A stretch of DNA of 39,932 nt from Colwellia sp. (GCA_013215655.1 JABSOX010000053.1:1-39932); one strand, 5' to 3'. Shown: positions 25,822-35,288, numbered from the stretch's first letter. Notes: generated from the letters alone by a model not told the origin. Translations and numbers: made by a program.

Positions 25822-26622
25822 GTGAAAAAAAATAACTGCCAAGCAACTACCGTAAGTAAGTATTTACTTGTAGTAATACTCTCTATATTTTTATCTGCAT
25901 GTTCAACAACCTCATCTATTGATGACGAAGAGGTTGGTGATCCTAAAGATCCACTTGAATCCATTAATCGTCCCCTTTGGACATTCTCTTGGGATTACGC
26001 CGATAAATATGTATTTAAACCAACAGCACAGGCATATGCTGATTATATGCCCGCAGGTGCTCGCTCAGGATTATATAACGTCGCTTTAAATTTAAATGAG
26101 CCTTCAGCTGTCGTGAATAGCTTATTGCAAGCTGAATTTACTGATGCCGCCAAAAGTGCGGGCCGATTTTTATTAAATTCAACTATTGGTTTATTAGGTA
26201 TATTTGATCCTGCTAGTGACTTTGGTCTTGAGCGCAAACATGAAGAATTTGGTGAAGTCTTAGGCAAATATGGCGTTGGTGACGGACCTTATCTTGTAGT
26301 CTTAGGTCCAAGCTCTGTGCGTGAAGAGGTTGGCGATTATGTTGATAAATATTATTGGCCACTGGCTTTTATTGATTTTTGGCCAAACTTACTTCGAGTT
26401 GCGGTGATAGGCCTAGAGACTCGCGTGGCATTAGCAGATCAAGAGATGCTTATTTCAGATTCTATCGATTCATATGAGTTTGTGAAAACAGCCTATTTCC
26501 AAAATATGAATTACAAAGTTTATGATGGTAATCCGCCAATTGAAATCAATGCAGAAGAAGAAGCTGAGTTAGACGCTTTTCTTGATGAGATCGACGAAGA
26601 ATTTGATGATGAATTAGAATAA
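25822..26622 (+). CDS. mlaA: Phospholipid asymmetry lipoprotein MlaA (VacJ)
   Basis: 266 residues from GTG 25822, preferred because AGGAA lies nine bases upstream and the product then begins with a normal lipoprotein signal: basic start, hydrophobic core and lipobox LSAC ending at Cys27, followed by Ser (outer-membrane sorting). An open frame extends to 25771. MlaA removes misplaced phospholipids from the outer leaflet with the Mla pathway. Family marks are DPLESINRPLWTFSWDYADK, NLNEPSAVVNSLLQAEF and GPYLVVLGPSSVREEVGDY. The C-terminus is strongly acidic. Upstream is an 11-bp repeat cluster. No mlaFEDCB genes are present, as usual for mlaA. Confidence 0.93.
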   Translation: MKKNNCQATTVSKYLLVVILSIFLSACSTTSSIDDEEVGDPKDPLESINRPLWTFSWDYADKYVFKPTAQAYADYMPAGARSGLYNVALNLNEPSAVVNSLLQAEFTDAAKSAGRFLLNSTIGLLGIFDPASDFGLERKHEEFGEVLGKYGVGDGPYLVVLGPSSVREEVGDYVDKYYWPLAFIDFWPNLLRVAVIGLETRVALADQEMLISDSIDSYEFVKTAYFQNMNYKVYDGNPPIEINAEEEAELDAFLDEIDEEFDDELE

Positions 26623-26724
26623 GCACAAGGTGTTAAGCAGGGTTGTCGACTAAATTGTCAGGTATAGAACCTAGCTGTCTAAAGTGCTAAACTCCACGCA
26701 CAAAAAATTTACATCTTTGTTATT

Positions 26725-26759
26725 AGATTAATTATCATCACTAAGTTGATAATTAATCT
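26725..26759 (+). other. 13-bp palindrome between mlaA and the SLBB export gene
   Basis: AGATTAATTATCA at 26725-26737 pairs perfectly with TGATAATTAATCT at 26747-26759 (9-base loop), followed by TTATTTTTATAG. The T-rich tail suggests an intrinsic terminator for mlaA. However, the stem has only two G-C pairs and lies 27 bases before the next ATG, so it could instead be an operator for a dimeric regulator. Confidence 0.55.
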
Positions 26760-26786
26760 TTATTTTTATAGGGAATATCATTTTAA

Positions 26787-29531
26787 ATGAAAAAATTCAT
26801 TGTTCAATTTTCTGCCATATTATTTTTTGTATGTGCGACGTTTAATCTACAAGCTGCACAGCTTCCAAGTAATATCTCTCCTCAGCAGCTTGAACAATTT
26901 AAAAAATTAGCGCCTGCGCAACAAAAATCATTAGCACAAAGTATGGGCATTGATATTCGAACTATTCAGGCTCAACTTAATAAATCAAAATCTACAGGCG
27001 CAGATGAAGAACAACAATTACAGCAATATTATCCTCGAGGAACTGAATTTGATGAGTTAGGTAACCCTATATTACCAGATGACTTCTTAGAAGAAGAGGA
27101 AGATGACGGTGAACCTAAACCATTTGGTTACGATGTCTTTGCCAATGCTCCAATGACATTTGCTCCAACTATGGATATTGCCATTCCCGACGATTACGTA
27201 GTGGGTTCTGGTGATACCTTAAGTATTCAAATGTTTGGCAAAGAAAATCAAGACCATGAACTCACGGTATCTCGTGAAGGAAAAGTGGTTATTCCTGAGT
27301 TAGGACCATTCTCTGTATCTGGCTTGACCTTTGTTGAAATGAAAAAGTCGTTACGTAGTGCCATTAAAAATAAAGTATTGGGTGTTGATGTTGTTATTAC
27401 CCTTTCTCAATTAAGGGCAATGCGGGTATTTGTTTTAGGCGATGCTTATAAACCTGGACCATATGTACTTAGTGCACTATCAAGTATTACTCATGCACTT
27501 TTTTCTGCAGGCGGTATTAATGACATTGGTTCATTACGAAATATCCAATTAAAGCGTGCCGGCAAGCTTGTTACTACCCTAGATTTATATGACTTACTTA
27601 TTAAAGGTGATTCATCAAATGATTTAATGCTTAAATCTGGCGATGTTATTTTTGTAGCACCTGTAGGCGAACGTGTCACCATTGCAGGTGAAGTAAGACG
27701 CCCAGCCATTTATGAATTAGGCAATAATGAAAATTTTGAAGCGATTATTAAAATGGCGGGTGGCTTACTACCTTCTTCATACCCATCATCAACGGTAGTA
27801 GAACGTTATAATCAACAGAACTTAAGATCATTACTTAATATTGATTTATCAAAAGCTGAATATTTAAACCAATCAGTAAAAAATGGCGATTATGTTCGTG
27901 TAATGAAAACATCTGAGTTATTTGATCAATCGGTCACGGTTATTGGTGCGGTGTCACGCCCAGGTAAATATCAATGGCAAGCAGGACAAAGAGTTACCGA
28001 TTTACTACCCGATATAAATGCATACCTTTTGAATAATGCCGACCTCATGTATAGCGTTATTGTTAGACAAAAAGATGTTGGACGTAACATTGAAGTTCTA
28101 CAATTTGGATTGTTCAATGCTATTTCCGATGTAAATTCAGCGGATAACTTGTTATTACAACCTCAAGATAAAATTTTAGTTTTCTCTAATGTCGAAGTGC
28201 CTAGTATCGATATAACAACGCTTGATAGTTTAGCGTGGACTAGAGAAGAGCTGCTTGAAAAAGAAAAAGAAAAAGCTGAAAGTGATTATGAAGACCGACT
28301 CTTTTGGGCTAAATATGGTGAAGATGCGGAAGCAGTTAATATCTATCAAGAGCAAGATCTTGCTGATGAGACATTAAAGTTAGCGGCACAATCATTAGAA
28401 GAGTTGACTGATACTCGAGAAAGAGAACTTGATGTTGATGAACTTGGACTTTTTTCGCGAAAACGTTTATTAATACCTGTTATTCAGCAACTTACTCGTC
28501 AAGCTGCTTTTGGACAACCGCTACAGATTGTTGAAGTGGCGGGGGCGGTTAAGTTTCCAGGAGTATACCCATTAACAGCAAATAGCCAAGTAAAAAGCTT
28601 AGTGCTCGCTGCGGGCGGCTTATTAGAGTCTGCTTATTTAACTAAAGCTGAAGTTACACGATCCAGTGTTGACCAATTTAAAGCAAAACAATTGTTAGTG
28701 AATATTAACTTGCAACAAGCACTTAATGAAGATGTTGTGGCAAATATAAGCCTACAAAGTAAAGACAGATTGAATATTCATCATATCCCTGCATGGCAAG
28801 AAAACCATATTATTGAATTACGTGGTGAATTTCTATTTCCGGGTAAATATACTATTAAGCGTGGCGAAACATTGGCAGAACTTATCGTTCGTGTCGGCGG
28901 TTTCACAGAATTTGCTTATACGGACTCATCTTTCTTTACAAGAAAGGGCTTAAAGCAATTAGAATTGCAAAATATTATTAAAGTATCTGAGAACTTACGT
29001 AGTGAAATTGCTTCAAAAAGTTTAACGCAAGATGGTAGCTCACAAGGCATTGATTATGCACAGGCTAAACTTTTACTCGCCGACTTAACTAAAGTAACAC
29101 CGGTAGGTCGTTTAGTCGTTGATGTACCACGCATTATGTCTGATGAAAGCTTTGATGTTACTTTAGAAGATGGTGATATGCTGTATATCCCAGCTAAACA
29201 AAATTCAGTCAATGTTATAGGACAAGTGCAAGTCGCGACTTCTCACATATATCAAACGGGTTTATCCGCTTTTGATTATGTTAATTTAAGTGGAGGCGCT
29301 AAAAAGCAAGCGGATGATGGTCGTATTTATGTTATTAAGGCCAATGGTGCGGTAGAAATCCCTAATAACGGTAATTGGTTTTCACAAAATAATGGTGAAT
29401 TAGAACCTGGAGATACTGTAGTAGTACCGCTTGATTCTTATTACATGGAAGATTTAACCTTATGGACATCAGTTACACAAATCGTTTATAACGCTGCTAT
29501 TGCAATGAAAGCAGTAGGGATTTTCAATTAA
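26787..29531 (+). CDS. Multi-SLBB polysaccharide export outer-membrane protein (Wza-related)
   Basis: 914 residues, over twice the size of Wza (about 380). A signal peptide ends near residue 23 (LQAA before QLPS) with no lipobox cysteine, unlike Wza. A Poly_export domain begins near 133 (DYVVGSGDTLSIQMFG). About six SLBB repeats start near 212, 297, 383, 581, 675 and 808; cores such as VTIAGEVRRPAIYEL, VEVAGAVKFPGVYPL and IELRGEFLFPGKYTI recur. An acidic helical insert (about 475-575) separates repeats three and four. The C-terminal part includes a short hydrophobic end. It presumably exports a capsule or exopolysaccharide; a WecA-type gene follows. The symbol is withheld because wza and others differ in architecture. 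Confidence 0.88.
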   Translation: MKKFIVQFSAILFFVCATFNLQAAQLPSNISPQQLEQFKKLAPAQQKSLAQSMGIDIRTIQAQLNKSKSTGADEEQQLQQYYPRGTEFDELGNPILPDDFLEEEEDDGEPKPFGYDVFANAPMTFAPTMDIAIPDDYVVGSGDTLSIQMFGKENQDHELTVSREGKVVIPELGPFSVSGLTFVEMKKSLRSAIKNKVLGVDVVITLSQLRAMRVFVLGDAYKPGPYVLSALSSITHALFSAGGINDIGSLRNIQLKRAGKLVTTLDLYDLLIKGDSSNDLMLKSGDVIFVAPVGERVTIAGEVRRPAIYELGNNENFEAIIKMAGGLLPSSYPSSTVVERYNQQNLRSLLNIDLSKAEYLNQSVKNGDYVRVMKTSELFDQSVTVIGAVSRPGKYQWQAGQRVTDLLPDINAYLLNNADLMYSVIVRQKDVGRNIEVLQFGLFNAISDVNSADNLLLQPQDKILVFSNVEVPSIDITTLDSLAWTREELLEKEKEKAESDYEDRLFWAKYGEDAEAVNIYQEQDLADETLKLAAQSLEELTDTRERELDVDELGLFSRKRLLIPVIQQLTRQAAFGQPLQIVEVAGAVKFPGVYPLTANSQVKSLVLAAGGLLESAYLTKAEVTRSSVDQFKAKQLLVNINLQQALNEDVVANISLQSKDRLNIHHIPAWQENHIIELRGEFLFPGKYTIKRGETLAELIVRVGGFTEFAYTDSSFFTRKGLKQLELQNIIKVSENLRSEIASKSLTQDGSSQGIDYAQAKLLLADLTKVTPVGRLVVDVPRIMSDESFDVTLEDGDMLYIPAKQNSVNVIGQVQVATSHIYQTGLSAFDYVNLSGGAKKQADDGRIYVIKANGAVEIPNNGNWFSQNNGELEPGDTVVVPLDSYYMEDLTLWTSVTQIVYNAAIAMKAVGIFN

Positions 29532-29571
29532 ATCGATTTAATCTGTTTGAAGTGTTAACAAATCGTCAATT

Positions 29572-29603
29572 TTAGCCAGTATCTAGCGTTTAATACTGGC
29601 TAA
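29572..29603 (+). terminator. Hairpin after the SLBB export gene
   Basis: TTAGCCAGTAT at 29572-29582 pairs perfectly with ATACTGGCTAA at 29593-29603 across a 10-base loop, 41 bases after the stop. The 11-bp stem is good but the downstream T-run is weak (CTTGC), so termination is probable rather than clear. A TATAAT at 29620-29625 follows and could belong to a wecA promoter, though no -35 fits well. Confidence 0.45.
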
Positions 29604-29726
29604 CTTGCAAATACGTGTTTATAATAAGCGCGTTTATGAAGTTGAATATTGAAAATTTATTAAATTTAAATTTGTCAAAGACTTATCAGCTTTTGGTTTT
29701 GTGTTCTGTTGATTGGTGTCTTTTGA

Positions 29727-30779
29727 ATGGTTTTTCTCATACCCGCTTTATGTGTCGCTTTTTTTGCATCAATTTTTACTATTAAGGTATTATTACCTTT
29801 AGCTCCTCAAATCGGTCTTATTGACCTTCCAACAGAAAGAAAAAACCACGACGGTGCCATACCTCTAATTGGTGGTATTTCAATATTTACTGGGGTTTTA
29901 ATTGCTTCAACATTATTTATTGAACAAAGCCAGTTATTAAACTTATACCTTATATCATCTGCATTATTGGTCTTTATTGGCACTATGGATGATATTTATG
30001 ACTTAAATGTTACTCCTCGTATTATTTTTCAAGGTATTGTCGCTACTATCATGGTTTTTGGTGGTGGTGTTTATATTAGTGAATTCGGAAATCTACTCGC
30101 CTTTGGAGAAATCAATATTGGTTTCTACGGTATGATTTTCACTATGCTTGCGTGTATTACGGCAATTAATGCATTCAATATGATTGACGGTATTGATGGT
30201 CTAGCTGGGTCGATGAGTATTATCACTATATTATCCGTAGCAATTTTGACTTTACTTGCTAATTCAAACAGCGATGTTTTATTACCTTTAATACTTGTCG
30301 TTGCCATTTTACCTTATTTATTTTATAACGTGAGTACACGTAATCCGCGTGGTAAAAAAATCTTTATGGGTGATGCCGGTAGCATGTTTATGGGCTTAAC
30401 GGTTATTTGGTTACTTACTTTAGGTACACAAGATACTGGCGAACAAGCCGCAGCATTTAGACCGGTTACCGCTTTGTGGATTATAGCTGTGCCATTAATG
30501 GATATGTTTGCCATTATGATCCGTCGTATTCGTAAAGGTGTTTCACCTTTTCTAGCCGACAATGGCCATTTACATCATATCTGTATGCGTTTAGGTTTAA
30601 GCTCAAGACAATCATTATGGGTTATTAGTGGTATTGCTATATTTTTTGCTAGCTTTGGTATTTTAGGTGAATATTTTAATATTCCCGAATGGTTGATGTT
30701 GTCAATATTTGCCATTGCTTTTATCGGTTATTCATTTGCTATCCAGCATGCTTGGAAGTTTATTAAAGCGTTTAGATAA
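29727..30779 (+). CDS. wecA: WecA-type undecaprenyl-phosphate HexNAc-1-P transferase
   Basis: 350 residues with about ten membrane helices; WecA of E. coli has 367. This family moves a sugar-1-phosphate from a UDP-sugar to undecaprenyl phosphate, the first lipid-linked step for O-antigen, enterobacterial common antigen or capsule. Catalytic motifs are present: Asp88-Asp89 and Asp92 (DDIYD), NMIDGIDGLAG at 151-161, Asp216 (GDAGSM) and the sugar-binding HLHH at 281-284 (the HIHH box of WecA rather than MraY). No clear ribosome site precedes the ATG. It follows the SLBB exporter, so the two may serve one polysaccharide. Substrate specificity is inferred. Confidence 0.88.
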   Translation: MVFLIPALCVAFFASIFTIKVLLPLAPQIGLIDLPTERKNHDGAIPLIGGISIFTGVLIASTLFIEQSQLLNLYLISSALLVFIGTMDDIYDLNVTPRIIFQGIVATIMVFGGGVYISEFGNLLAFGEINIGFYGMIFTMLACITAINAFNMIDGIDGLAGSMSIITILSVAILTLLANSNSDVLLPLILVVAILPYLFYNVSTRNPRGKKIFMGDAGSMFMGLTVIWLLTLGTQDTGEQAAAFRPVTALWIIAVPLMDMFAIMIRRIRKGVSPFLADNGHLHHICMRLGLSSRQSLWVISGIAIFFASFGILGEYFNIPEWLMLSIFAIAFIGYSFAIQHAWKFIKAFR

Positions 30780-30843
30780 TCATTCTATGATTGCAGATAT
30801 ATTTAATTGTTCGAAAATGTAACTAAGCCCCCTTTATCATTCG

Positions 30844-30863
30844 ACAGCTGATTTTTCAGCTGT
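30844..30863 (+). terminator. Hairpin between wecA and gspG
   Basis: ACAGCTGA at 30844-30851 and TCAGCTGT at 30856-30863 form a perfect 8-bp stem with a TTTT loop, 64 bases after wecA. The following sequence is only moderately T-rich (TAGACTCTTCTC). It probably terminates wecA before the secretion cluster, which starts at 30900. Confidence 0.5.
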
Positions 30864-30899
30864 TAGACTCTTCTCAAATCTAACTAATTGTCAATTATT

Positions 30900-31295
30900 A
30901 TGCGTAAATATAAAGGCTTTACGATGATCGAGTTACTCATCGTTATCGTAATCTTGGGTCTGTTGGCTTCACTTGTTGCTCCTAAATTTTTCTCTCAACT
31001 TGGCACCGCCGAACGCGGTATAGCATCTGCGCAAATGAATGCATTTGAAACAGCATTGGATACTTTTCGTTTGGACATGGGCAGCTATCCCGCAAATTTA
31101 GAAGAGTTACGTAAAAGTGATAAACCTCGTTGGGATGGTCCATATTTACCAAAAGCCGTGCCACTTGACCCTTGGGGAAATGCGTATGTTTATACAACCC
31201 CAGGTGAAGATGGTAACCCATATAAAATAATGTCATTTGCTTCTGATGGTAAAGCGGGTGGTATTGATAATAACGAAGATATAGTACATAAATAA
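30900..31295 (+). CDS. gspG: Type II secretion major pseudopilin GspG
   Basis: 131 residues from ATG 30900 (a TTG at 30888 is also open but would lengthen the leader). A short basic leader, MRKYKG, ends at the prepilin peptidase site, followed by FTMIELLIVIVILGLLASLV with Glu at +5. The C-terminal calcium-binding region is diagnostic of GspG rather than type IV pilins: LDPWGNAYVY, then SFASDGKAGGIDNNEDI. GspG polymerises into the pseudopilus that acts as a piston. The stop shares one base with gspE (TAATG). In canonical clusters gspG follows gspF; here it leads the operon. Confidence 0.93.
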   Translation: MRKYKGFTMIELLIVIVILGLLASLVAPKFFSQLGTAERGIASAQMNAFETALDTFRLDMGSYPANLEELRKSDKPRWDGPYLPKAVPLDPWGNAYVYTTPGEDGNPYKIMSFASDGKAGGIDNNEDIVHK

Positions 31296-32947
31296 TGCAA
31301 TTAGGTCAGCTGTTAGTAGAAGAGTTTCAAGTAAGCGAAGATGATTTAAAACGGGCTGAAAGTTATCAAAGCCGTTTTGGTGGTCGTCTTGATCAAGTAC
31401 TGGTTAATATGGGTAGTTTACCTGACGATCAAGTATCTGTACTTTATAGTAAATATCTCGATTTACCTTTGCTAGAACTTTTTCAATGGCAAGATGTTGA
31501 TCCCGTAAGTATAGATAGCCAAGACCTATCATTATTACTTGATAATAAATGGGTGCCTCTGGCTATTAATGGCAGTGCTTGGACATTTGCTTGTCGCTTC
31601 CCGCTCGAGTTACAAGTACAAGAATGGCTAGTGCAGAAAAATATTGATGCCGAGATTTTTATTGCCGATGACTCTGACCTGCAATTATTAACTAATAAAT
31701 ACGAACAACTGAGCGCTTTAGATGATGGGCAAGAATTTGTTGGTAACGAAGAAGAGCGTCTTAGAGAACTAGCCACTGAAGCGCCAACCGTAAACTTACT
31801 TAATTCACTCATTTCTCGTGCTTTACGACAAGGCGCGTCTGATATGCATCTCGAACCTTATAATGGTCGATATCGTGCACGCTTTAGAGTTGATGGAGTA
31901 TTGCATGAAGCGGAAATATTATCTCCTCGAATGCAATTACCCATTGTAACTCGTCTCAAAATACTTGCTGGTATGGACATCGCTGAAAAACGCCGTCCCC
32001 AAGATGGCAAAATTGAAATGAAAATATCTAATCAAGAATTAGATATTCGTGTTTCTGCCTTACCACTAAACGATGGTGAGTCGATGGTATTGCGTTTTCT
32101 ACGCAAAGATAATGTGCAATATGATATGTCGGTATTGGGTTTGTCTGGCGATATTGAAACCATGATCCGTGAAGATATAAAAACCACCGCTGGTGTGGTT
32201 TTATTAACGGGTCCTACCGGTTCAGGTAAAACCACAACACTTTATACTTTTTTAAATGCGCTTAATAATGATGACGTTAAAATAATTACCTTAGAAGATC
32301 CTGTTGAGTATCAATTACCCGGTATCAATCAAGTACAAGTGAATAGTGATATTGGCTTCGACTTTGCTGCAGGTTTACGCAGTATTGTTCGTCAAGATCC
32401 CGATATTATTATGTTGGGTGAAATTCGCGATAAAGAAACCGCCCAAATTGCCCTGCAATCTGCATTAACGGGTCATCTGGTTTTTTCTACAGTCCATACT
32501 AATGATGCGGCAAGTGCTTATACACGTTTACTCGACTTAGGTGTCGAAGAGTTCTTACTCAACGCGGCTCTTGTTTCTATTGTTGCCCAACGGCTTGCGC
32601 GTAAAATATGTACTCAGTGCGCTGAACCACACCCTGAGGCAGCTAAACTCATAGAAAAATATCAATTACAGCTCCTTGCCGATAAATTTGAATTACCTGC
32701 GATAAAATTAATGCACGGTAAAGGCTGTGAACATTGTTCAAATTCCGGATATAAAGGTCGTATGGCGGTTATCGAATATTTACGTTGTGATGATGAAATC
32801 AAGGCAATGCCTAAAGATTCTGACTTTATTCCAAAAGCCAAAAAACATAATGCTCAAATGCAGCGACGAACTTTGTTAGAAGATGGTTTTTATAAAGCTA
32901 TATTAGGGCAAACCACGATTGATGAAGTTGTACGGATAGCCGGCTAA
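31295..32947 (+). CDS. gspE: Type II secretion ATPase GspE
   Basis: 550 residues. GspE powers pseudopilus assembly from the inner face of the membrane. An N-terminal MshEN/T2SSE_N-like domain (about 1-150) is followed by the ATPase core: Walker A GPTGSGKT at 306-313, DPVEYQLPGINQVQVN (Asp box) and RQDPDIIMLGEIRD (Walker B), with FSTVHTNDAA (His box). Tetracysteine zinc motif CxxC-n-CxxC lies at 439/442 and 478/481. It is a PilB/GspE-type assembly ATPase; the N-terminal half is divergent. The gene is coupled to gspG upstream and gspF downstream by TAATG overlaps. Confidence 0.93.
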   Translation: MQLGQLLVEEFQVSEDDLKRAESYQSRFGGRLDQVLVNMGSLPDDQVSVLYSKYLDLPLLELFQWQDVDPVSIDSQDLSLLLDNKWVPLAINGSAWTFACRFPLELQVQEWLVQKNIDAEIFIADDSDLQLLTNKYEQLSALDDGQEFVGNEEERLRELATEAPTVNLLNSLISRALRQGASDMHLEPYNGRYRARFRVDGVLHEAEILSPRMQLPIVTRLKILAGMDIAEKRRPQDGKIEMKISNQELDIRVSALPLNDGESMVLRFLRKDNVQYDMSVLGLSGDIETMIREDIKTTAGVVLLTGPTGSGKTTTLYTFLNALNNDDVKIITLEDPVEYQLPGINQVQVNSDIGFDFAAGLRSIVRQDPDIIMLGEIRDKETAQIALQSALTGHLVFSTVHTNDAASAYTRLLDLGVEEFLLNAALVSIVAQRLARKICTQCAEPHPEAAKLIEKYQLQLLADKFELPAIKLMHGKGCEHCSNSGYKGRMAVIEYLRCDDEIKAMPKDSDFIPKAKKHNAQMQRRTLLEDGFYKAILGQTTIDEVVRIAG

Positions 32948-34149
32948 TGGCAGTATTTACGTATAAAGCCTACGATAGTTCGGGTGGTAAAGTTGAAGGT
33001 CAACTAGAAGCAAACGATAAAGCTTTTGCATTTATCGAACTCAAAAAACAAGGGCTGATGCCATCTGAAGTTGAAGAATTGGCGGCGGCACAGAATAGCG
33101 TCTTTAGTTTTAATCAGAAAGTCTCTCTATCTGACTTAGAGTTTTTAACAGCAGAGCTCAGTTTATTACTAGAGTCTGGGGTTAGAATTGATCGCGGTAT
33201 CGACATCATCAAAAAAACCAAGGCTAAACCCGCCTTAGCAAAATTGTTAAATGATATAAGTAGAAACCTTAAAAAAGGTCGAAGTTTAGCGGAGTCATTC
33301 AAAAAACATGATGATATATTTGACCCACTTTATTGTAATTTAATTGAACTAGGTGAAGCTTCAGGAAATTTAAGTGAAATTTTTGACAGTTTAGCCAAAG
33401 ATCTTAAATTTCGTCGTGCGTTACAAAGAAAAATTGTTAGTTCATTAGCTTATCCTTCAGTGATCTTTTTTGTTTGTTTATTAAGTATCTTTTTTATTTT
33501 TAACTTTATAATTCCTAAGATGTCTTCGATGTTTGAAGGAGCAGACAATTTACCTTGGTATACCACTGCAATGCTGTCAACCAGTGAATGGATGATCCAA
33601 TATCAAGGGTTATTAGTCATTGGTATTGTCGCCGCTATTTTTGGTTTAGTCGCGGCAACCAAGCGGCCAGCGTTTGTTAAATGGTGGCAAAATGTCAGCT
33701 TAAAGTTACCTATTATCAAAACAGCGGTGATCACGGTTGAACGTATTCGCTTTAATAGCGGTTTAGCAATGATGATAAAGGCAGGAGTGCAGATTGATCG
33801 AGCTATTGGTTTATCGGCAGGCAATATTAAGAACCAACATCTAAAACGTGAAATAGATATTGTTAAAACGAAGATAAAAGGCGGTAGTGCTTTAACACCC
33901 GCATTAAAACAGACATCTCTTTATCCTGATTTTTATATCTCTTTACTCGAAGTGGGTGAAGAATCAGGTAACCTCGAACGAGTATTTGACGAAATTGCTA
34001 ATCGCTCACGACAAGAATTTGAAAGTTGGACAGAGAGCATGACCACGATGTTAGAGCCTTTAATGATCTTGTTTATGGGCGGCTTTGTTGGTGGCGTAGT
34101 GGTAATGATGCTACTGAGTATGGTTTCTATGAATGAAATTGGTTTTTAA
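32947..34149 (+). CDS. gspF: Type II secretion inner-membrane platform protein GspF
   Basis: 400 residues, the usual GspF/PilC length. GspF is the polytopic platform that links the ATPase to pseudopilin assembly. The duplicated T2SSF domain is clear: helical halves at about 65-190 and 270-390, with membrane segments near 165-190, 215-240 and 365-390. Repeat signatures include LTAELSLLLESGVRIDRGID, NLIELGEASGNLSEIFD and LLEVGEESGNLERVFDEIA. One base overlaps gspE. A 153-base gap containing a hairpin repeat follows before gspH, unlike the tight packing of the pseudopilin genes. Confidence 0.94.
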   Translation: MAVFTYKAYDSSGGKVEGQLEANDKAFAFIELKKQGLMPSEVEELAAAQNSVFSFNQKVSLSDLEFLTAELSLLLESGVRIDRGIDIIKKTKAKPALAKLLNDISRNLKKGRSLAESFKKHDDIFDPLYCNLIELGEASGNLSEIFDSLAKDLKFRRALQRKIVSSLAYPSVIFFVCLLSIFFIFNFIIPKMSSMFEGADNLPWYTTAMLSTSEWMIQYQGLLVIGIVAAIFGLVAATKRPAFVKWWQNVSLKLPIIKTAVITVERIRFNSGLAMMIKAGVQIDRAIGLSAGNIKNQHLKREIDIVKTKIKGGSALTPALKQTSLYPDFYISLLEVGEESGNLERVFDEIANRSRQEFESWTESMTTMLEPLMILFMGGFVGGVVVMMLLSMVSMNEIGF

Positions 34150-34185
34150 CAGAAGTTCTTCAAATCAAATAATATGTCATTGTAG

Positions 34186-34252
34186 GTCGAAGTTTGCCTA
34201 CATGGATGTAGGTACTTAGGTTATGTCGGGAACTAATAACCTGTACTTCGAC
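34186..34252 (+). repeat. Nested hairpin repeat between gspF and gspH
   Basis: GTCGAAGT at 34186-34193 pairs with ACTTCGAC at 34245-34252, and inside it AGGTTAT at 34218-34224 pairs with ATAACCT at 34236-34242. The 153-base gap has no ORF. It resembles a REP-like element and may terminate or stabilise the gspG-E-F transcript. Confidence 0.5.
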
Positions 34253-34302
34253 AAGTTTATAAATCCACGATGCGAGACAAGTACGGACTTTTAATAAGAT
34301 AA

Positions 34303-34824
34303 ATGAGCAATTCAATTTTTCGACAGACTAAAAGCAATCAAGGCTTCACCTTAATCGAACTAATGATCGTGATGTCTATCATCGCTTTGGTGATGTCGTT
34401 AGTAGGACCTATGACTATTCAGGGTTACGAAAAAATTCAAGCTAAAGAAGAGCAAATGACCTTGCAAAACTGGATGAAGGGTAATAGCTATCGCAGTTTT
34501 GCCACCAGTAAACCGGGAGTTATCACTTTGCAACAGAGCTCTGTTGTCTTTCGTTATCAATTAAACAAAGTCAACCAGGTCAACTCATCCAATACTCAAA
34601 ATACCAGCCAGTATCAATATGATGCAGTGTCGCAAGAGCCGAGCCTCAGCCAAGAAGAAAGTCCAATAATATCTGACTTGGAATTTCAATTCCTAACATT
34701 CACACCACAAACATTCGAAGTGAATACTTTTGGTTTGATCAAACCAACGACCATGACCGTATTGGTTAACGGCAAAGAACGAACCATTGATCTCGGTAAA
34801 AGAATTAACGGTAGCAATAAATGA
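34303..34824 (+). CDS. gspH: Minor pseudopilin GspH-like
   Basis: 173 residues. A 15-residue leader ends Gln-Gly before FTLIELMIVMSIIALVMSLV, the class III prepilin signal with Glu at +5. The rest is beta-rich, Gln/Ser-rich and weakly conserved, as for GspH. It is assigned to the GspH slot by order (before I, J, K) and size. GspH is a minor pseudopilin in the type II pseudopilus. The stop overlaps the gspI start (ATGA). Identity as H rather than another minor pseudopilin is an inference from position. Confidence 0.75.
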   Translation: MSNSIFRQTKSNQGFTLIELMIVMSIIALVMSLVGPMTIQGYEKIQAKEEQMTLQNWMKGNSYRSFATSKPGVITLQQSSVVFRYQLNKVNQVNSSNTQNTSQYQYDAVSQEPSLSQEESPIISDLEFQFLTFTPQTFEVNTFGLIKPTTMTVLVNGKERTIDLGKRINGSNK

Positions 34825-35288
34825 AAGCTATAAAGCGAACAAAAGGTTTCACCTTGTTAGAAGTACTGGTCGCTAGTGCCATTTTGTTTTCAACCATTGC
34901 CATTACCTCTGTAATTTTTAAGACTGCCTATGTCGCCTCAGAAAAAGCACAGAATAAAGTAGGCATAACCGCGGTTGTTCCTGCATTATTACCTATTATT
35001 CAACAAAGCATACGTGAACAAACGACTCAATTTGCAGATGAGCTAACCGGCAATGGCATCATTTGGGGGATTCATTACCGATGGCAAGCGCATGTAATTG
35101 CATTTAAATCACCGGCTGATAAATTTGATGTAGATACAACTCGCATGGAAAGTTATACAAAAAGATATAAAAAGTGGTCAGTTAATCTAGAGCTTTCAGA
35201 TAGTCATCAAGTAGAAACTAGCAAGCTCCCCAATTTCAATAAAGGTTTAGCTTATCAATATCATGAGCTTAGCTGGGTGACGCAATGA
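34821..35288 (+). CDS. gspI: Minor pseudopilin GspI-like
   Basis: 155 residues. The leader MKAIKRTKG ends before FTLLEVLVASAILFSTIAIT, with Glu at +5; the LLEVLVA core is typical of GspI. GspI with GspJ and GspK forms the tip complex that starts the pseudopilus. It is longer than usual for GspI (about 120-130) because of a C-terminal region rich in Tyr, Lys and Trp. Four-base ATGA overlaps join it to gspH and gspJ, implying coupled, matched translation of the tip proteins. Confidence 0.78.
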   Translation: MKAIKRTKGFTLLEVLVASAILFSTIAITSVIFKTAYVASEKAQNKVGITAVVPALLPIIQQSIREQTTQFADELTGNGIIWGIHYRWQAHVIAFKSPADKFDVDTTRMESYTKRYKKWSVNLELSDSHQVETSKLPNFNKGLAYQYHELSWVTQ

